A stretch of DNA of 46,362 bases from an uncultured Chloroflexota bacterium (GTDB lineage Bacteria; Chloroflexota; Chloroflexia; Thermomicrobiales; UBA6265). Made by a program: the position numbers and the translations under genes. The notes under the pieces were generated by a model. The model was not told the origin of the DNA and made no database searches. It saw nothing but the letters and a program-made list of their open reading frames with translations. Shown here piece by piece: positions 15,948 through 22,226 of the stretch; position 1 is the stretch's first letter, and each line of letters begins with the position of its first letter. The DNA is taken from the NCBI GenBank assembly GCA_937901745.1, contig CALGSZ010000147.1, positions 1 to 46,362 of the forward strand, given 5' to 3'.

Positions 15948-16733
15948 ATGCCTCGGTTCGCGGCGAATCTGACGATGCTCTTCACCGAGTATCCGGTCCT
16001 GGAGCGCTACGATCGCGCGGCGGCGGCAGGGTTCCAGGCGGTCGAATTCCTCTTCCCCTACGACGAGGATGTACAGGGGATCAAGAGTGCGCTGGAGCGC
16101 AACGGCCTGACGCAGATCCTTTTCAACCTGCCAGCGGGCGACTGGGCGAAGGGGGAGCGTGGGATCGCCAACGATCCGCGCCGCGTCAATGAGTTCCGCG
16201 ACGGCGTCCGCCGGGCGCTCGACATCGCCGCGCTGCTCGGCGTGACGCGGATCAACTGCCTGGCCGGGATCACGCTGCCGGATGTCCCGGTCGAGGATCA
16301 GTGGGCGACGCTGCGGGACAATCTCGCCTTCGCCGCTGAGGCCGCGCAGGAGGCCGGCGTCCGCCAGCTTGTCGAGCCGATCAATCCCTACGATATCCCC
16401 GGCTTCTTCCTCAACAAGCCGAGCCGTGGCTTCGAGTTGCTCGATGAGGTGGGGCATCCCAACCTCTGGCTGGAGTACGACATCTATCACGCGCAGCGGA
16501 CGGAGGGGAACCTGACCGCGACGCTTCGCGAGAAGATCGGCCGAATCGCGCATATCCAGATCGCCGACAGCCCCGGGCGCAACGAGCCCGGCACCGGCGA
16601 GATCAACTACCAGTACGTCTTCAGCGAGCTGGACAAGCTGGGCTACGACGGTTGGATCGGCCTCGAATACCGGCCGAGCGGATCAACGGAAGCGTCCCTC
16701 TCCTGGCTACGCGACTGGGGCTACTGGTCATGA
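15948..16733 (+). CDS. hyi: Hydroxypyruvate isomerase family protein
   Basis: TIM-barrel isomerase that interconverts hydroxypyruvate and tartronate semialdehyde. The 261-residue chain begins MPRFAANLTMLFTEYPVLERYDRAAAAGFQAVEFLFPYD, as in Hyi enzymes. It has the metal-site segments LVEPINPYDIPGFFLN, LEYDIYHAQRTEGNL, HIQIADSPGRNEPGTGEINY and GWIGLEYRP, which are well kept in the family. Start ATG 15948 has AGGAGG 4-5 bases upstream; upstream in-frame codons overlap the promoter and are rejected. It lies 84 bases before the tartronate semialdehyde reductase gene, the same order as in glyoxylate operons. Related OtnI-type isomerases (3-oxo-tetronate) share the fold and cannot be fully excluded. 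Confidence 0.88.
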   Translation: MPRFAANLTMLFTEYPVLERYDRAAAAGFQAVEFLFPYDEDVQGIKSALERNGLTQILFNLPAGDWAKGERGIANDPRRVNEFRDGVRRALDIAALLGVTRINCLAGITLPDVPVEDQWATLRDNLAFAAEAAQEAGVRQLVEPINPYDIPGFFLNKPSRGFELLDEVGHPNLWLEYDIYHAQRTEGNLTATLREKIGRIAHIQIADSPGRNEPGTGEINYQYVFSELDKLGYDGWIGLEYRPSGSTEASLSWLRDWGYWS

Positions 16734-16754
16734 CAACACGCTAATCACCTCACA

Positions 16755-16810
16755 CTCAGCACTCATCCCTCAGCACTCTTTACTCAGCACTTCGTACTCA
16801 TCACTCGGGA
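16755..16810 (+). repeat. Four 14-base tandem repeats before the reductase gene
   Basis: Units CTCAGCACTCATCC (16755), CTCAGCACTCTTTA (16769), CTCAGCACTTCGTA (16783) and CTCATCACTCGGGA (16797) run head to tail with an exact 14-base period. The first nine bases are nearly constant and the last five vary. The fourth unit supplies part of the GGGAGG ribosome site. The region is AT-richer than its surroundings. Confidence 0.8.
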
Positions 16811-16817
16811 GGCAACG

Positions 16818-17735
16818 ATGGCAGAACGTATCGGATTCATCGGCCTCGGCATCATGGGCAAGCCGATGGCGCGCAACCTCGCCAAGGCGGGGTATTCACT
16901 CGTCGTCCATAACCGCAGCCGCGACGACGTAGACGAGATGGTGCGGGAGTCGGACGCGTTCCAGCCAGCGTCCTCGCCGCGCGAAGTTGCCGAGCGGGCG
17001 AAGATCGTCATCACGATGCTGCCCGACTCGCCGGACGTCCGCGATGTCGTCTTCGGCCCGAATGGCCTCCTGGAGGCGGTGGGCGAGGGGCACCTGCTGA
17101 TCGACATGAGCACGATCGCGCCGGCGACCGCGATCGAGGTCAGCAAGGCGCTAGCCGAGCGTGGCGCGCGTGCCCTGGACGCGCCGGTTAGCGGCGGCGA
17201 CAAGGGAGCGATCGCCGGGACGCTGAGCATCATGGTCGGAGGCGACGCCGCCGATGTCGAGCGGGCGATGCCGCTGTTCCAGGCGATGGGCAAGACGATC
17301 GTCCACGTCGGTGGACCTGGCGCGGGGCAGATCGTCAAGGCCTGCAATCAAGTCGTCGTCGCGCTCAATTACGCGGCAGTCAGCGAGGCGCTCGTCCTCG
17401 GCGCGAAGGCCGGGGTCGATCCGGAGAAGATCATCCAGGTGCTCAGCGGAGGGCTCGCCGCCAGCCGCGTGCTGGAGATGCGCGGCCCAACGATGGTCGC
17501 CCATCAATTCCAGCCCGGCTTCCGCATCAACCTGCACCGCAAGGACCTCGGCATCGCGCTGGCGACCGGGAAAGAGCACGGGGTCCCGCTGCCGGTTACG
17601 GCGCTGGTCGGGCAGCTCTACGACGCGATGGCCGTTGCCGGCCGGGGCGACCTCGATCACTCGGCGCTGATTACCCTCTTCGAGGATCTGGCGCAGTTCC
17701 GCATCGGTGAGGGCGAGCCGGCGTCCGCCGGATAG
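16818..17735 (+). CDS. glxR: 2-hydroxy-3-oxopropionate (tartronate semialdehyde) reductase
   Basis: Beta-hydroxyacid dehydrogenase of the GarR/GlxR/3-hydroxyisobutyrate dehydrogenase family, reducing tartronate semialdehyde to D-glycerate with NAD(P)H. The Rossmann motif GFIGLGIMGKPMARNLAKAGY opens the chain. DAPVSGGDKGAIAGTLSIMVGG is the substrate-binding segment, GAGQIVKACNQ carries the catalytic Lys, and FRINLHRKDLGIAL is the family C-terminal signature. NRS after the second strand suggests NADP preference. ATG 16818 follows GGGAGG by 6 bases. Pairing with hyi supports tartronate semialdehyde as substrate over 3-hydroxyisobutyrate. It ends the plus-strand cluster and a bidirectional hairpin follows. 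Confidence 0.88.
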   Translation: MAERIGFIGLGIMGKPMARNLAKAGYSLVVHNRSRDDVDEMVRESDAFQPASSPREVAERAKIVITMLPDSPDVRDVVFGPNGLLEAVGEGHLLIDMSTIAPATAIEVSKALAERGARALDAPVSGGDKGAIAGTLSIMVGGDAADVERAMPLFQAMGKTIVHVGGPGAGQIVKACNQVVVALNYAAVSEALVLGAKAGVDPEKIIQVLSGGLAASRVLEMRGPTMVAHQFQPGFRINLHRKDLGIALATGKEHGVPLPVTALVGQLYDAMAVAGRGDLDHSALITLFEDLAQFRIGEGEPASAG

Positions 17736-17837
17736 CTGACGCACGACTATCTGGGCGCGCTGGCTGTGCGATGTCCCAATGGGTCGGCGCGGCATCGCCG
17801 GCGGCGCCCGGTCGGTCAGCAGCCTGGTGGCAAGAAG

Positions 17838-17870
17838 GTGGCGCTGGGGCGGAGATTGCCCCGGCGCCAC
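17838..17870. terminator. Bidirectional hairpin between convergent genes
   Basis: GTGGCGCTGGGGC (17838-17850) pairs with GCCCCGGCGCCAC (17858-17870) over 13 bp with one G-U pair and a 7-base loop. It lies in the 209-base gap between the convergent reductase and FAD oxidoreductase genes, the only clear structure there. Confidence 0.6.
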
Positions 17871-17944
17871 AATGCTCGTCCGCCGGAGTCACCTCTGTCG
17901 CTTCGGCGCGACTCTCGTGATGCACGGCACTCTAATCGGAATCA

Positions 17945-19027
17945 TCAGGCGGCGCGCCGAGGTTGGCTCTCGCGTCTTAGCAAGTGTTCAACGACGTACT
18001 CGGCGTCCGCGCCGACGCCGGCGAGGAGCGCCGAGCCGCGTGTCCATTGCCAGCTACGGCCGATGAAGGCCAGACCCGGGATGGGAGAGAGGCCACGCCG
18101 CTCGATGAAGCGACCTCGCTCATCCTTCACTTCCGGGATCGCCACCCAATCGGTTCGATCGCGATACCCAGTTGCCCAGATCACCGCGTCGATCTCTGCC
18201 GTGCGACCATCGGCGAACGAGACCTGCCGCCCGGCGACGCTAGTGAGCCGGCCCACCACCTGCACGCCGCCCTCGCGCAGCCGGCTCAGATCGAGATCCT
18301 TTCCGGGGAATGGATCGGTCCGCTGCAGAATGCGCCCAATGGCGGAATCGCGTGAGGCGCGTATGATGCCGAGCCGGTCCATCCACCAGAAAATGCTCTT
18401 GCCGAGGACCCGTTCGGGACTCACGCGGCGGGGGCGTCCCGTTGCCAGAAAAACCTTTCGCGACGGGCTTAGCTCGCGGGCGATTTGGCGCCCGGTTGCG
18501 CCATCGCCGGCGACGAGTACCGTCCCATCCGGCGTCTGCCGCGGGTTCCGATACGATTCTGGTGTCAACTGGACCACGTCTTCGGCAAACTCTCGTGCGA
18601 TGGCTGGGATGGCGGGCTCCTGGAAGGCGCCCGTCGCTAGGACGACCGTCCGCGCGAGGATGGACTGACCGGTTGCTGTCGTGGCGACGAAGCCACCATG
18701 CGCCCGTTCGAGCCGCACAATCTCGATGCCTAGTGCGACGGGAAGCTGGAACTGCCGGCCATACGCTTCGAGATAGTCGGCGATCTCGTCCTTCGTTGGG
18801 TAGCCGTCGGGATCGCCCGACACCGGCCGACCAGGCAGAGCGCTGTAACGGCGAGGCGTAAAGAGCACTAGCGAATCGAACCGTTGGCGCCAGCTATCTC
18901 CGACGCGCGCATGCCGATCAACGAGCAGGAATGAGGCGCCGCGCTGCTTCAAGTGATAGCCAGTGGCAAGTCCGGCTTGACTGGCGCCAATTACCAGCGT
19001 GTCAAGCTCATGATTCGTCGCGTCCAT
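17945..19027 (-). CDS. FAD/NAD(P)-dependent oxidoreductase (CzcO/flavin monooxygenase-like)
   Basis: Flavoprotein of 360 residues. FAD-binding GxGxxG-type motif LVIGASQAGLATGYHLKQRG at residues 11-30, then VDRHARVGDSWRQRFDSLVLFTPRRYSALPG, typical of the CzcO/TrkA-N-like flavoprotein group. A second dinucleotide fold (VLVAGDGATGRQIARELS, about 170-187) binds NAD(P)H, and VIWATGYRDRTDW is the ATG motif before the C-terminal domain. The substrate is unknown. ATG 19025-19027 has GAGGAG 11 bases upstream. It is 103 bases downstream of the multicopper oxidase gene on the same strand, so both may be expressed together; a role in metal or oxidative stress is only a guess. Confidence 0.83.
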   Translation of the reverse strand: MDATNHELDTLVIGASQAGLATGYHLKQRGASFLLVDRHARVGDSWRQRFDSLVLFTPRRYSALPGRPVSGDPDGYPTKDEIADYLEAYGRQFQLPVALGIEIVRLERAHGGFVATTATGQSILARTVVLATGAFQEPAIPAIAREFAEDVVQLTPESYRNPRQTPDGTVLVAGDGATGRQIARELSPSRKVFLATGRPRRVSPERVLGKSIFWWMDRLGIIRASRDSAIGRILQRTDPFPGKDLDLSRLREGGVQVVGRLTSVAGRQVSFADGRTAEIDAVIWATGYRDRTDWVAIPEVKDERGRFIERRGLSPIPGLAFIGRSWQWTRGSALLAGVGADAEYVVEHLLRRESQPRRAA

Positions 19028-19130
19028 TGTCTGTAGCGCTCCTCGATTCTTGTCTCGTCAGCGCTGGTGGCGAGGCCGGACGCTGGTGAAGTGCTTGCTT
19101 GCTTACCGGCGCGGCTGCCTGCTTGTCGAG

Positions 19131-20897
19131 CTAGGGATCGACGCGGAAGGAGAACATCATGCCGCCCTCGTGGTGCTCGGCGATGTGACAGTGCGCCATC
19201 CAGATGCCGGGATTGGTTACGTCCAGCAGGAGGTCCACCGTCTGCCCGGTCCGCACCAGCACCGTGTCTTTCCACATCAGGTTGGGTTCGGTGACTCCGT
19301 CCCGGCTGAGGATCAGGAAGCGACCAGCGCCGTGAATGTGGAACGGGTGGTGCATCGGGTGGTCCGATTCCAGCTCGTTGATGAGCCGGAGCTTGACCCG
19401 ATCGCCGACACGGAGCCGCCAGTCGATCGCGTGGTTCTCGGCGCCGGTCGCCCGGTCGACGACCTTCCAGCGCATGTTGGCGGGCGTCGTCTCTCGATTG
19501 ATCGCCTCCATGTCGTCTTCCCACTCGATGCCTGCCGTCTCCCCGTGACCCTGGTGCCCGTGGTCATCGTGGTGCGCGTGGTGCTCGCCCGCGTCGTGGT
19601 GATGACCGGAGGCCGGCTGCGCGACGTCTTGTGCTGGCACGAGCTTCATGCGGCATTTCGGGCAGATTCCGGGCTCGGCGCTGATCACATCCGGATGCAT
19701 CGGGCAGGTGTAGCTCGTCGGGGCGGGCGCCGCGACCGCGGTCAGCGCCATCTTGCAGATTGGGCAGCGGCCAGGTTCCTGACTGATGACTTCGGGATGC
19801 ATCGGGCAAGTGTAGACGACCGGTCCTTCCGTCGTCTCCGGTTCGCCCAAGTCCATCTCCGCGACGAACGCCAGCGTCTTGTCCGGCTCGGCATTCACGT
19901 ATCGCGTCACGCGCCGCCGCTCAGCCGAAAGCTCCGGATCGTGGCGCAGCGTTTCGAATTGATCCGCGAGCGAGGGCGTGGTCGGCTCGTCGCGGACCTC
20001 GATCGTGGCCAGCGTGTAAGTCCGTTGCGGCGTACGGTGCTCCAGCGCCGCTTCCCCCGGCTCGTCGAAAAACACATCGACGATGATGCGCTCGGACGGG
20101 GCGAGGATCACCGACTCGACAAACGTCTCGTGTTCGCACCGGCCGCTGTCGCCACCGACGAGCTTCATCCGGGCCGAGCGCGCGCCGAGATTGAAGACGC
20201 GAGTATTGGCCGTGTTGACCAGGAAGAACCGCACAACCTCGCCGTGCCGCGCGGTCAGTGACAGGTTCGGCTCGCCGTTCGCCAGTAAGACGTTGCCGAA
20301 TCGGCCCATCGCGACATGCGTCGGCCCTGAACGTTGAAACGGGGCGACCTGTCCGTCTTCCAAGAGAATGTCGTCCAGAGTCAGCACGACCTCGCGGTTG
20401 ACCGGCGACCAATAGTCAGGGGCGTCTGGCACGACGAGGATCGTGCCGTAGAGCCCCATCTCCTGGCCGTAGTCCTCCCGGATGTGCGGGTGGTACCAGT
20501 AGAGGCCGGCATCTGGGAAACGCAGGCGGTAGGCGAACGACCCACCGACCGGGATGGGCGGCTGCGTCTCGTGTGTACCGTCGTAACGATTTTCGACACG
20601 CAGCCCGTGCCAATGGACGGTGTTCTCGAGATCCGCCTGATTCTGGAAGTTGACGGTGATGGTCGAGCCCTGGCGCACGCGCAGAGTCGGTCCCGGCACT
20701 GACCCGTTGTAGGCCAGCAGGCGTACCTCGTCGTTCCCGATCCGTTTCCGCACCGGAGCGGCGACGATCTCGTAGGTCTCGCCGTCGCTCAGCTCGATGC
20801 TCTGCGGCTCCGCGGCCGTCGGGAGACCAGCGACGTCGCGGCTGAATAGCGGCTCGCTCTCGTGGCTTCCAGCCGCGTGTGTATGGTGAGTATGCAT
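19131..20897 (-). CDS. Multicopper oxidase with two inserted heavy-metal-binding modules
   Basis: Laccase-type oxidase of 588 residues. Copper ligands are complete: HWHG (95-98), HPH (136-138), HPFHIHG (517-523) and HCH...H...M (569-580), so types 1, 2 and 3 copper sites should form. Between the second and third cupredoxin domains sit two copies of the module YTCPMHPxVxxxPGxCPxCxM: C364, H367, C378, C381, M383, and C398, H401, C412, C415, M417. A His-rich stretch of 22 residues (431-452) follows. These modules are known from CusB/CopA-type metal transport proteins. The N-terminus is also His-rich (MHTHHTHAAGSH) and no signal peptide is visible. ATG 20897 follows GAGG by 9 bases. A copper- or other metal-detoxifying oxidase is likely. 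Confidence 0.93.
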   Translation of the reverse strand: MHTHHTHAAGSHESEPLFSRDVAGLPTAAEPQSIELSDGETYEIVAAPVRKRIGNDEVRLLAYNGSVPGPTLRVRQGSTITVNFQNQADLENTVHWHGLRVENRYDGTHETQPPIPVGGSFAYRLRFPDAGLYWYHPHIREDYGQEMGLYGTILVVPDAPDYWSPVNREVVLTLDDILLEDGQVAPFQRSGPTHVAMGRFGNVLLANGEPNLSLTARHGEVVRFFLVNTANTRVFNLGARSARMKLVGGDSGRCEHETFVESVILAPSERIIVDVFFDEPGEAALEHRTPQRTYTLATIEVRDEPTTPSLADQFETLRHDPELSAERRRVTRYVNAEPDKTLAFVAEMDLGEPETTEGPVVYTCPMHPEVISQEPGRCPICKMALTAVAAPAPTSYTCPMHPDVISAEPGICPKCRMKLVPAQDVAQPASGHHHDAGEHHAHHDDHGHQGHGETAGIEWEDDMEAINRETTPANMRWKVVDRATGAENHAIDWRLRVGDRVKLRLINELESDHPMHHPFHIHGAGRFLILSRDGVTEPNLMWKDTVLVRTGQTVDLLLDVTNPGIWMAHCHIAEHHEGGMMFSFRVDP

Positions 20898-20972
20898 AGG
20901 AGATGTCCTCTCACGAATCCGTCCGCGTCTTGCAGAGCGGGCGGATGGTTCCCGCTGGCTCTCCCGTTAGCG

Positions 20973-20991
20973 CGTGCCAGGGTCGTGCCAG
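20973..20991 (-). promoter_or_regulatory. 8-base direct repeat upstream of the multicopper oxidase
   Basis: CGTGCCAG occurs at 20973-20980 and again at 20984-20991, an 11-base period (one helical turn), 76-94 bases before the oxidase ATG. It may be a tandem regulator site. The 215-base gap 20898-21112 shows no other clear signal. Confidence 0.35.
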
Positions 20992-21112
20992 TATGGCCGC
21001 GGAATTCTGTTTGCCGCGTCGTTCGTCTGAGGGACACGGCTTCGCTCGGCGGGGAAGATCGCGCACGCGCCGGCGAATCCTCGAGCGGTCTTGTCTGGCG
21101 TGGCCGCCTACG

Positions 21113-21601
21113 TCACCGGCTGATCGGGGCGGACTCGTTGGCTGTGGTCAGGCGCTCCAGCGCTTCTTGTATCGCCCGCCGCGTGGCCTCGGCGGCCGCC
21201 TCATCGGGATATGGCCGGCGCTTCCAGACGAAGTTCGCCGTGAACAGCCCATCCTTGAAGCGGCGCGGAACGATATGGACGTGCAAGTGCGACACGCTTT
21301 GGCTGACGCGGTTGTTGATCGCGACGAAGGTGCCATCCGCTTCCATGCCCGCCTCGACGGCGCGCGCCACCCGCTGGACGCTGGCGAAGAGGGGAGTGAT
21401 GACAGCGGCGGGTAGGTCGGCGATCGTCACGTGATGCGCTTTCGGGATCACCAGGCAGTGGCCGGGCACCAATGGCCGGTGGTCGAGGAAGGCCATGGTC
21501 CACGCGTCCTCGGCGACGATATGTGCCGGAAGCTCACCTCGGACAATGCGGCAGAAGGTGCACTCCGCCGGTGTCTGCTGTTTTCGCGTGTCTCGCTCCA
21601 T
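21113..21601 (-). CDS. HIT-family nucleotide hydrolase
   Basis: Histidine-triad protein of 162 residues, probably cleaving dinucleoside polyphosphates or AMP-lysine type adducts. The N-terminus CTFCRIVRGELPAHIVAEDAWTMAFLDHRPLVPGHCLVIPKAHH is standard for bacterial HIT proteins and its two cysteines could hold zinc. The triad is SHLHVHIVPR with the catalytic middle His. A C-terminal helical tail of about 40 residues is longer than in minimal HIT proteins. ATG at 21599-21601 is divergent from the PRC-barrel gene. The multicopper oxidase gene lies 215 bases downstream on the same strand. Confidence 0.93.
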   Translation of the reverse strand: MERDTRKQQTPAECTFCRIVRGELPAHIVAEDAWTMAFLDHRPLVPGHCLVIPKAHHVTIADLPAAVITPLFASVQRVARAVEAGMEADGTFVAINNRVSQSVSHLHVHIVPRRFKDGLFTANFVWKRRPYPDEAAAEATRRAIQEALERLTTANESAPISR

Positions 21602-21618
21602 GCCTCATCCTGTGCTGC

Positions 21619-21647
21619 TTGACGGATGACTGTCATCCTTCTAAGAG
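21619..21647 (+). promoter_or_regulatory. Candidate promoter of the PRC-barrel gene
   Basis: TTGACG (21619-21624), a 17-base spacer, then TAAGAG (21642-21647). The -35 is strong (5 of 6), the -10 weak. The spacer holds the palindrome at 21624-21638. Confidence 0.45.
21624..21638. promoter_or_regulatory. 15-base operator-like palindrome
   Basis: GGATGACTGTCATCC has perfect 7-base arms about a central T and lies between the candidate -35 and -10 boxes in the divergent HIT/PRC region, a classic repressor position. Confidence 0.5.
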
Positions 21648-21650
21648 GAG

Positions 21651-21680
21651 CAGGCCGCACCTCCCCATTGCGGCGGCCTG
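21651..21680 (+). promoter_or_regulatory. Leader hairpin before the PRC-barrel gene
   Basis: CAGGCCGC (21651-21658) pairs with GCGGCGGCCTG (21670-21680) with one bulged G. CCTGGC (21677-21682) can pair instead with GCCAGG (21703-21708), so two exclusive folds are possible before the ribosome site. Confidence 0.3.
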
Positions 21681-21736
21681 GCATTTCCCCTGCAAGAGTG
21701 ACGCCAGGTGCCGGCCCCGCGAAAGGAGGAGCCACG

Positions 21737-22108
21737 ATGGACGAACGGCGCTGGCAACCGCAATCCCCAGTCGACTACGAGCAGGTCGTCGGCCTCGATG
21801 TCTACACCCGTGACGGGGAGCGGATCGGCCGAGTCGAGCGGATCATCTACCCGACGCCAGAGATGGAGGCTGAGGCGCATCTGGGACATTTCCTCGTCGT
21901 TCTCCCCGACGCTCCTGGCAGCCCACTCGGATCCGACGCTGCCTACGTGCCGGAGACGGCAGTCGCGCTCGTCACCCCTGACGCCGTGGAGCTTGCCGTG
22001 GAGGCGAAGGAGGTTCCGGACCAGCGCTGGGCGCATCTCCCCGCCTCGCTCATCGAGCCGCCCGAGCCGTTGCCGGAGGAGCTACCGCCGTCTCCTGAAG
22101 TGGGCTGA
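21737..22108 (+). CDS. PRC-barrel-like domain protein
   Basis: Small 123-residue soluble protein. Residues 13-33 (VVGLDVYTRDGERIGRVERII) match the start of PRC-barrel/DUF2171-like folds, in which a short beta-barrel follows a G-x-D-G-x-x-I-G-x-V motif. The next strands (GHFLVVLPD, AAYVPETAVALVTPDAVELAV) fit the barrel. The tail is Pro/Glu-rich. PRC-barrel proteins act in RNA processing, photosynthetic reaction centres and stress responses; none of these can be chosen here. Start ATG 21737 has AAAGGAGG 7 bases upstream, far better than an upstream in-frame codon at 21626. Transcribed divergently from the HIT gene. Confidence 0.72.
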   Translation: MDERRWQPQSPVDYEQVVGLDVYTRDGERIGRVERIIYPTPEMEAEAHLGHFLVVLPDAPGSPLGSDAAYVPETAVALVTPDAVELAVEAKEVPDQRWAHLPASLIEPPEPLPEELPPSPEVG

Positions 22109-22164
22109 CGCGAAGATCGACCAGCATCCCTCTCGAAATTACACCGTCTGTTCGGGTAGACCCC

Positions 22165-22170
22165 TATAAT
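22165..22170 (+). promoter_or_regulatory. Perfect -10 box of the Helicase_C_3-like gene
   Basis: TATAAT, an exact consensus -10 in a GC-rich background, 57 bases upstream of the probable CTG start. No good -35 is found at 16-18 bases; the nearest, TTACAC (22139-22144), is 20 bases away. Transcription would start near 22177, giving a leader of about 50 bases. Confidence 0.5.
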
Positions 22171-22185
22171 GCCAGGCGATGCTGA

Positions 22186-22213
22186 CCCGCCGGAATTGAT
22201 GACCGCCGGCGGG
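22186..22213 (+). promoter_or_regulatory. Leader hairpin touching the ribosome site
   Basis: CCCGCCGG (22186-22193) and CCGGCGGG (22206-22213) form a perfect 8-bp GC stem with a 12-base loop. The stem ends one base before the AAGGAG ribosome site (22214-22219), so its folding should affect ribosome loading. Confidence 0.55.
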
Positions 22214-22226
22214 AAGGAGCTCCGCG

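Noticed and set aside
16755..16810. The 14-base repeats as a CRISPR array
   Set aside because: The repeats are far too short, no spacers of uniform length exist, and no cas genes are in the window.
17766..18668. A 300-codon plus-strand frame between the reductase and the FAD oxidoreductase genes
   Set aside because: It runs antisense through the FAD-binding protein and across the terminator hairpin, and its product is Arg/Ser/Pro-rich noise.
19050..20261. A 403-codon plus-strand frame opposite the multicopper oxidase
   Set aside because: It is the mirror of a gene with complete copper motifs; composition is typical of antisense frames.
20973..20991. The TGGCACG-N4-TGGCA text on the minus strand as a sigma-54 promoter
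   Set aside because: The GG and GC spacing fits, but the -12 box has a mismatch, the pattern is fully explained by a direct repeat, and no sigma-54 activator gene is seen.
22186..22213. The leader hairpin as a terminator of the PRC-barrel gene
   Set aside because: It lies downstream of a consensus TATAAT and ends at a ribosome site without a T-tract, so a leader role is more likely.
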